Below are positions 58,783 through 64,000 of a stretch of 64,000 bases of DNA, one piece after another. Numbering within the stretch: position 1 is the stretch's first letter; every line of letters begins with the position of its first letter. The position numbers and the translations under genes were made by a program. Source of the stretch: Thermanaerothrix sp034436175 (GTDB taxonomy: Bacteria > Chloroflexota > Anaerolineae > Anaerolineales > Anaerolineaceae); contig CAYRUO010000003.1 in assembly GCA_964427505.1 (NCBI GenBank), positions 186,001-250,000 on the forward strand, given 5' to 3'. The notes below the pieces were generated by a model. The model was not told where the DNA came from. It did not search any database and worked only from the letters and a program-made list of their open reading frames with translations.

Positions 58783-61026
58783 ATGGGAGCGATTGGAACC
58801 GCTATCAAAGACGTGCTTAGCGCCATGAATGGATGGACATTTCTCGTCTTAATCCTGTTGGTGGCATTGCTTACGTTAGGCGTCGTTTATCGAATCTTTG
58901 GCCGGGGTATCGCTTTTCGTCTCAACGCGATTGTCGTAGGGATGACCTCACTTGCGGCAACCGCAGGATATATTTTAGGAAAGCAAGGGGTAACCATAGC
59001 CGGTATCGGTCTGGCAGCGGTATTAGTAACCCCGGCCTACTTCCTACTGCTTTTAGCCTTGAAGCGGATCGTCCTCCCTGTTCATGAGTTAGCGCGTTCT
59101 GCGCTTCAATTGGCGCAAGGGGATTTAGGGAAAAATAGGGCAATTCGGGGTTGGGATGAGATCAACGATTTGCTCCAGGCTCAGCAACAGATCCGAGAAT
59201 ATCTGTTGCAAGTTAATGCGATCGCCGAGAAAATTGCCGGGGGAAATTTGGCTTTGGATCTCAATGCGCGTTCCGAAAATGATGCGATCGGGCAAGCCCT
59301 GATGCGAATGGTGAAGTCGCTACGCGAGACCATTAGCAAGATGACCAAGAATATTGACCAGATCAGCCGCGAATATGGCAATATTGCTTTTGCGGCGGAT
59401 AAAACCAATCAAGCCACTCGTGAAATCAGCAACAAACTGCACTTAGTAGCCCAAGAAACAGGCGAACAAATTGAGCGCTTACGGGCTACGCTACAAGCCG
59501 TGGAGCAGATGGCGTTGGCAATCAATGGTGTGAGCAGAGGGGCGCAAGAACAGGCCCAGGCTGTGGCCGAAGCATCCCGAAAAATGCAGAAAATCTCCGA
59601 AAAAATTCAATGGGTTACCGACCACACACGGATGGCTGTTCAAGTGACCAATGAAGTCTCTACGTCGGCGCAGCATGGATCGAAAACTATTCGTGAGAGC
59701 ATAGAACGGATGCAGCGCATCGTCGAAAGCACTCGACGCGTTCAAGAGAAGGCCGAAGGGGTAGGGCAGAATACGCGCCAGATAGGAATCATTCTTGAAA
59801 CTACTCAGGAATTGGCGGCGCAGACCAACTTATTAGCGCTTAATGCCGCAATTGAAGCCGCCCGGGCTGGTGAGCAGGGCAAGGGATTTGCCGTGGTCGC
59901 AGACGAAGTGCGTAAACTCGCCGAAAAATCGGTTCAAGCCACCAAAGAAATTGCGACCTTGATCCATAATATTCAAACGTCGGTCTCGGAGATGGCACAG
60001 GCGATTCAGGTTCAAGGCACAGAAATCGACGTGGGAGTCCAACAAAGCCTTGATGCTCGTGAAGCCCTTGAAATGATTCTCAAGGGCATTGAGCAGGTTG
60101 AAGGCCGGATCGAGAATATGGCAAAGGCTGCCGATGAAATTTATGCGGCTACACAAGGGTTGACCACGGCCATGGAGACGGTTTCGGCGGTGGTAGAAGA
60201 AAACACAGCGGCTACAGAGGAATTAAGCGCGAGCGCTTCTGAGGTGACCCAGACGATTCGAATCTACGCGGATACAAGTGAGCAGAATCTGAAACGGCTT
60301 AATGAGGTGGCTTTGGCAGCAGAACAGATCCGGGATCTAGTTGCTAATGTAACCACTTCGATCCAACGGATGAGCGAACAGAGTACATTGCTACAGCAAC
60401 AGATTGTTAAAATCACGACACAGCAAGTAAGCGGAAAGGTTAGTCGTGGCAGCGCTTTAATCGGGCGGCTGGATTTTGTCCGGGAGAAGTATGGAGCATC
60501 AGCACTTGAGCGGGTAATTAACCGCTTACCGGCTGAAGTTCAACGTCTTTTGCGTGGCAAAATTGATCCCGAGGGGGAGTACCCACCCGAGATTCTGGGT
60601 CTGCTAACCAACGCAATAAAAGAGGAATTAGCGGGCGGGAAAGATGACATTTTACGCGAGATGACCCGATACCGTGCCAAATACGATATTCAGCCCGGTG
60701 CTGCGTTAGCCAAATATTTTAAACCCGGCGATCCCGGTTATATCATTCGCCGGATGGATTTGTGCCTGCGCCATAATTGGGGCGATGGTGTGGTGGTACG
60801 GATTTTCGATCTGGCTGAAAACCATGTGCGTATGGAAGTGGACATGGGAAAGCGGCAACCGCGGGAGCGTTGTACGTATAACCATGTGGGTTGGATGGAA
60901 GGGGTAATTGAGGCGGCCGGGGGTATTCCATACATTAAGAAGACTCGCTGTATGTACAACGGCGACCCCTATTGCGAGTATGATGTGCGTTGGGAGATGG
61001 CCGCAGTGGGGGTTAAACGGGGATAA
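58783..61026 (+). CDS. Methyl-accepting chemotaxis protein with C-terminal V4R-like domain
   Basis: A 747-residue receptor. Three hydrophobic segments lie in the first 95 residues with almost no periplasmic loop. Then come a HAMP-like region and a long coiled coil with the conserved MCP hairpin (ALNAAIEAARAGEQGKGFAVVADEVRKLAEKS). Unusually, about 170 residues follow the signalling domain; the last 100 resemble a V4R (4-vinyl reductase-like) small-molecule domain with RERCTYNHVGWMEGVIEAAGG and TRCMYNGDPYCEYDV. Signal sensing is therefore probably cytoplasmic. ATG 58783 follows AAGGAG. It overlaps the convergent kinase gene by 14 bp. Confidence 0.88.
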   Translation: MGAIGTAIKDVLSAMNGWTFLVLILLVALLTLGVVYRIFGRGIAFRLNAIVVGMTSLAATAGYILGKQGVTIAGIGLAAVLVTPAYFLLLLALKRIVLPVHELARSALQLAQGDLGKNRAIRGWDEINDLLQAQQQIREYLLQVNAIAEKIAGGNLALDLNARSENDAIGQALMRMVKSLRETISKMTKNIDQISREYGNIAFAADKTNQATREISNKLHLVAQETGEQIERLRATLQAVEQMALAINGVSRGAQEQAQAVAEASRKMQKISEKIQWVTDHTRMAVQVTNEVSTSAQHGSKTIRESIERMQRIVESTRRVQEKAEGVGQNTRQIGIILETTQELAAQTNLLALNAAIEAARAGEQGKGFAVVADEVRKLAEKSVQATKEIATLIHNIQTSVSEMAQAIQVQGTEIDVGVQQSLDAREALEMILKGIEQVEGRIENMAKAADEIYAATQGLTTAMETVSAVVEENTAATEELSASASEVTQTIRIYADTSEQNLKRLNEVALAAEQIRDLVANVTTSIQRMSEQSTLLQQQIVKITTQQVSGKVSRGSALIGRLDFVREKYGASALERVINRLPAEVQRLLRGKIDPEGEYPPEILGLLTNAIKEELAGGKDDILREMTRYRAKYDIQPGAALAKYFKPGDPGYIIRRMDLCLRHNWGDGVVVRIFDLAENHVRMEVDMGKRQPRERCTYNHVGWMEGVIEAAGGIPYIKKTRCMYNGDPYCEYDVRWEMAAVGVKRG

Positions 61027-62743
61027 CCGCCTCTATGGTTGTTCCCTTACCCTTCTCGCTGTGTACATTGACCATTCCACCAAACATGCGTGCACGTTCA
61101 CGCATGCATGTGATTCCAAACGAATGCTCAAATTGAGCCTGACTGTTGAAGCCAATGCCATTATCTTGGACGCATAAAGTGATGGATCTTTCGTTGTAAA
61201 CTAACGTTATTTGGACCGCAGTGGCTCGTGAATGTTTGCGCACGTTAGAAAGCGCCTCTTGAGCGATGCGGTAAAGGGCTTGCTTGGTGTCGGTAGGGAT
61301 GAGTGGTTGGCTGCCCGTCACGTGGAATTGAACATTGATCACAAGATCGCGGGTGAGTTTCTCAATTTCGTTTTGAATCAACTCTTCCAGGGATTGCTGG
61401 CTTATGGCCGGGGGTTTCAGCGAAAGTACAGATCGCCTTGCTTCATTCAGGTTTTCGCGCGCAATACTTTGAATGCGCATGAGATGGTCGTTGATTAAGT
61501 GCATATCTCCCAGATTCAGGCTTTGGCGTAAGGCTTCTACCTGCATCAGAATCCCAGCAAAACCCTGGGCGAGGGTATCGTGGATTTCACGCGCGATGCG
61601 ATTGCGCTCTTCAACCACGGCCATTTCGCGTAGTTCCTGGTACATGCGGGAATTTTCCAGTGCAATGGCGATTTGATCGGCCAAGGTTTGGACGGTGAAG
61701 AGGTCATGCGTGTCGAGGCTACCGTGGCGCGGGCTTTGGACATCTAGGATCCCAAGCGTGTCACATCCAATCTTGATTGGAACTACGATTCGGGAGAGCG
61801 TTTCCCCAGGTGTGGTGCGCCCCGATTTGTTAAGAATGGGCGATTCTTCGTTCACAAGGTGAGGTTGCCCCGAACGGGCCACATAGCCCTCGATACCTTC
61901 CTCAATGCTTAGTAGTGTACCAATGGGTTTCTCTTTGGTTTGTCCAGCCTGAGCGACCAAAACCATAAAGCGGGCTTGAGGTTGCTTCAAATAAACTCGG
62001 ATGCTGTGAAAGGAAAATATTTCCTGAAGCGAGGCTACGATTGAAGGGAGAACTTGTTCAACGTCCATCACCGCGCTAATCTTCTGGCCGACTTCGTTGA
62101 TCGCGCGGAGTTGGTCGGCACGGCGTTTTTCGGCACGGGTGCGCTCTTCCAGGTGGTTTAGAAGGGTAAGGATATTCTGGTGAATCTCCCGCGAGGGTTG
62201 TAGGAACTCATCCATGAAAATCGTCACAGCCACAACCAAGCCGTGAGGTTTCAGCGAAGGGGGCCAAACCGGGTGACACACCATATATTTCTTGCGCACA
62301 TTACCTTCGTAGTCTTTGAACTCATAGTATCCTTCTGATTCCCCGGTCAAAGATTGCTCAATGATTTCCCAGAAATTCTGGAAGCGTCCGGCCAGGTGAC
62401 GTAAATCCGCCCCGATCAATTCTGGGTTAACATGGAATCGATTAATCCCCTGGGTATCGTGGACGGCTGAATACCCGGTCTGGCCGACCCTTTGAACGGC
62501 GATGGCAGCCAGTTTGGCGTCTGCACTCAGTGCCTCCAGGTTGGGGTAGGTGTGACAAGAAAGGTAAATTTCAATTTGTCTGGCGATATCGTTGGCTTTC
62601 TGGCGGATTAATTGTTTACCTAAGGTTTCCAGTGCCTCGGCAGCGAGGTTGGCAGCTTGTTGTCCAATTTGAACGCTGTCTTCAAGGGGGGATTCGAGAT
62701 GAAGGGGTACAAACATCGAAGGGACGGGCTCCTTGTTTATCAT
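61013..62743 (-). CDS. NarL-type sensor histidine kinase with Cache-like and GAF domains
   Basis: A 576-residue kinase with no transmembrane segment visible. Residues about 40-190 resemble a Cache-type sensor (AIAVQRVGQTGYSAVHD, GYYEFKDYEGNVRKKYM). Then a helical linker, a GAF domain (about 220-365), a HisKA_3 dimerisation helix with phosphoacceptor His388 in IAREIHDTLAQG, and an HATPase (NVRKHSRATAVQI, DNGIGF). ATG 62743 has no Shine-Dalgarno; a second ATG at 62716 is possible. Divergent from the response regulator gene, its likely partner. Confidence 0.9.
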   Translation of the reverse strand: MINKEPVPSMFVPLHLESPLEDSVQIGQQAANLAAEALETLGKQLIRQKANDIARQIEIYLSCHTYPNLEALSADAKLAAIAVQRVGQTGYSAVHDTQGINRFHVNPELIGADLRHLAGRFQNFWEIIEQSLTGESEGYYEFKDYEGNVRKKYMVCHPVWPPSLKPHGLVVAVTIFMDEFLQPSREIHQNILTLLNHLEERTRAEKRRADQLRAINEVGQKISAVMDVEQVLPSIVASLQEIFSFHSIRVYLKQPQARFMVLVAQAGQTKEKPIGTLLSIEEGIEGYVARSGQPHLVNEESPILNKSGRTTPGETLSRIVVPIKIGCDTLGILDVQSPRHGSLDTHDLFTVQTLADQIAIALENSRMYQELREMAVVEERNRIAREIHDTLAQGFAGILMQVEALRQSLNLGDMHLINDHLMRIQSIARENLNEARRSVLSLKPPAISQQSLEELIQNEIEKLTRDLVINVQFHVTGSQPLIPTDTKQALYRIAQEALSNVRKHSRATAVQITLVYNERSITLCVQDNGIGFNSQAQFEHSFGITCMRERARMFGGMVNVHSEKGKGTTIEAVIPV

Positions 62744-62853
62744 AGTTGGTGATATTGTGTCATAAAAGATGGTTATAGGTATTCTACTCCAAATTTTGGG
62801 GTCAGTTTATAATCAGAATGCCCCAGAAAATTTCAGCCTGGTGAGGAGGGTGT

Positions 62854-63501
62854 GTGGAAAACCCCAATGTGCGTATTTTGATTGCCGATGACCACCCGGT
62901 CATTCGGGAGGGATTAAGCGCTATGCTCGCTAGTGTGGTGGGATTCGAAGTTGTGGGCGAAGCGAGAGATGGGCAAGAGGCCATGGATTTGGCGTTACGC
63001 CTTGTGCCTGATATTGTGCTTATGGATTTGCGGATGCCGGGAATGGATGGCGTTCAAGCCATGCGGTTGATCCGTGCCCAATGTGAGTCCATACGGTTTA
63101 TCATATTGACCGTGTATGATAATGATGAGTATATTTTCGAGGGTATTCGGGCCGGCGCGTCGGCTTATTTGCTTAAGGACGTGTCGCGGGATGAGTTGAT
63201 TAATGCCATTCGCGAGGTTCATCATGGACAGTCTTTGCTCCATCCTCAGATTACCCGCAAGTTATTCGATCGCGTGTCCGGGAGTGGTGAAGGGGAACGT
63301 GGTGTGGCGCTTACGGATCGCGAATTGGAAATCTTGCGCATGATGGCTAACGGGGCATCGAATAAGCAAATTGCTGCGCGCCTCAAGATTAGCAGTCACA
63401 CGGTAAAAACCCATGTGAGTAACATTTATCAGAAACTTGAGGTCAACGATCGTGCCGAGGCGGTAGCAAAAGCCATTCGCCAAGGCATTTTGCGGGGATG
63501 A
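62854..63501 (+). CDS. NarL/FixJ-family response regulator
   Basis: A 215-residue protein with a receiver domain (ADDHPVIREG, phosphoacceptor Asp58 in VLMDLRMPG, Lys in LLKD) and a C-terminal LuxR helix-turn-helix (LTDRELEILRMMANGASNKQI, SHTVKTHVSNIYQKL). The start is GTG 62854 with GAGGAGGG just upstream. It is divergent from the Cache/GAF kinase, with 110 bp between starts, and probably is its partner. The glycyl radical enzyme gene that follows could be a target. Confidence 0.93.
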   Translation: MENPNVRILIADDHPVIREGLSAMLASVVGFEVVGEARDGQEAMDLALRLVPDIVLMDLRMPGMDGVQAMRLIRAQCESIRFIILTVYDNDEYIFEGIRAGASAYLLKDVSRDELINAIREVHHGQSLLHPQITRKLFDRVSGSGEGERGVALTDRELEILRMMANGASNKQIAARLKISSHTVKTHVSNIYQKLEVNDRAEAVAKAIRQGILRG

Positions 63502-63553
63502 TTATGGCTTAGCCCAAGACGGGCATCGGTCAAATGGGGGATACCCGGATAGG

Positions 63554-63585
63554 AAAAAAGGCTGACGGTTGGGTCAGCCTTTTTT
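63554..63585 (+). terminator. Terminator after response regulator gene
   Basis: Perfect 13-bp arms AAAAAAGGCTGAC / GTCAGCCTTTTTT with a 6-nt loop, ending in a run of six T residues. It lies 50 bp after the stop codon. Confidence 0.92.
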
Positions 63586-63688
63586 CGGTCTGCGGGATCG
63601 GAGGAATCCCCGATTGAGTAAGAGGGGGGATTTGATTAAAGTGTTTACGGAAAACCTCCTCTAAAATCCCGCAAGAAAGGAGTGTAAC

Positions 63689-64000
63689 ATGTCAGAGAAG
63701 TCTGTAGGTGTGCAGGAAGTCACCAGGAGTCTGGCTGACATACTGCAAGAAAAAGGCATCCCCATCAGTTTCCAATACGGGAAAGCCCCTGAAGAAATGG
63801 TAGATCGCGAAGTAAAGCGCGAACCGACTCCCCGCGCAAAGAAACTTCGCGATCTGTATTTTAACACCTACTCTTCAGTGGATTTGGAATTCCCGTACTG
63901 GTACACGCGCAAGTACATGGAACTGGATAATGAGGTTCCGATTGTGCGCCGCGCGTTGGCTCTGAAGCACGCCTTCAGCCATTTGACGCCCAGCATCTAC
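63689..64000 (+). CDS. Glycyl radical enzyme, pyruvate formate-lyase family (5' part only)
   Basis: The first 104 residues, from ATG 63689 (AAAGGAG six bases upstream) to the right edge. TPRAKKLRDLYFN, EFPYWYTRKYMEL and VPIVRRALALKHAFSHLTPSIY resemble the N-terminus of non-PFL glycyl radical enzymes (choline lyase / diol dehydratase / benzylsuccinate synthase group). The catalytic Cys and C-terminal Gly loop lie outside the window, so the substrate cannot be assigned. Such enzymes need an anaerobic radical-SAM activase. Confidence 0.85.
   Translation, partial: MSEKSVGVQEVTRSLADILQEKGIPISFQYGKAPEEMVDREVKREPTPRAKKLRDLYFNTYSSVDLEFPYWYTRKYMELDNEVPIVRRALALKHAFSHLTPSIY

Noticed and set aside
1..64000. 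tRNA, rRNA, CRISPR array or insertion sequence
   Set aside because: Scanning by eye found no tRNA T-loop pattern in a foldable context, no rRNA segments, no regularly spaced repeats with spacers and no transposase reading frame.

Overview
The window is 64 kb of a bacterial chromosome of moderate GC. The best guess is an anaerobic or facultative member of the Chloroflexota, probably class Anaerolineae. This is inferred from lipoprotein solute-binding proteins with Val/Thr/Pro-rich linkers (for example VKTVVVTQVVEV), DUF3048 and lamin-tail exported proteins, and the mix of tungsten aldehyde oxidoreductase, glycyl radical enzyme, HPr/EI without EII, and many ABC sugar transporters. I recognised no rRNA, tRNA, CRISPR array, insertion sequence or prophage. 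One isolated tyrosine recombinase is present.

Layout. (1) 1-13.6 kb, minus strand: a sugar-catabolic locus. A ROK-family repressor precedes a ribose-type ABC transporter (binding protein, double ATPase, two permeases), a DeoC-type aldolase, a Gfo/Idh/MocA dehydrogenase, a TIM-barrel isomerase, a ROK kinase, a GntR regulator and a SIS-domain protein. A second Gfo/Idh/MocA gene lies behind a consensus promoter with a palindromic operator. The binding protein carries two solute-binding domains in tandem that share 767 bp of perfect identity. (2) 13.8-18.0 kb: nuclease, TetR with divergent reductase, AsnC regulator, exported metallo-hydrolase. (3) 18.2-21.8 kb: an agmatine deiminase pathway (putrescine carbamoyltransferase, permease, agmatine deiminase). 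(4) 21.9-25.9 kb: a small membrane protein and a maltose-type ABC transporter without its own ATPase. (5) 25.9-32.7 kb: YwiC-like protein, HPr and enzyme I, then SCP2 protein, Fe-alcohol dehydrogenase and tungsten aldehyde:ferredoxin oxidoreductase. (6) 32.7-45.7 kb: envelope, redox and sulfur genes (PCu(A)C chaperone, DUF3048 protein, SufE plus rhodanese, a protein disulfide oxidoreductase, HtrA protease, TerC, integrase, acyltransferase, GDSL esterase). (7) 45.8-58.7 kb: a complete branched-chain amino acid operon ilvD-ilvB-ilvN-ilvC-leuA-(71-aa ORF)-leuC-leuD-cimA-leuB-ilvE. (8) 58.8-64 kb: chemoreceptor, NarL-type two-component pair, and the start of a glycyl radical enzyme.

The most notable hidden signals are these. 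A classical translation-coupled attenuator precedes ilvD: a 36-codon leader peptide with 11 Leu/Ile/Val residues in 13, with mutually exclusive protector, antiterminator and terminator hairpins. An unreported-looking 71-aa ORF with a strong ribosome binding site sits between leuA and leuC. Four CTTAAG-type direct repeats at exact 11-bp spacing lie upstream of htrA. A TGTTCGAACA palindrome is shared by two promoters of the sugar locus. All product calls come from reading the sequence; no database search was run.
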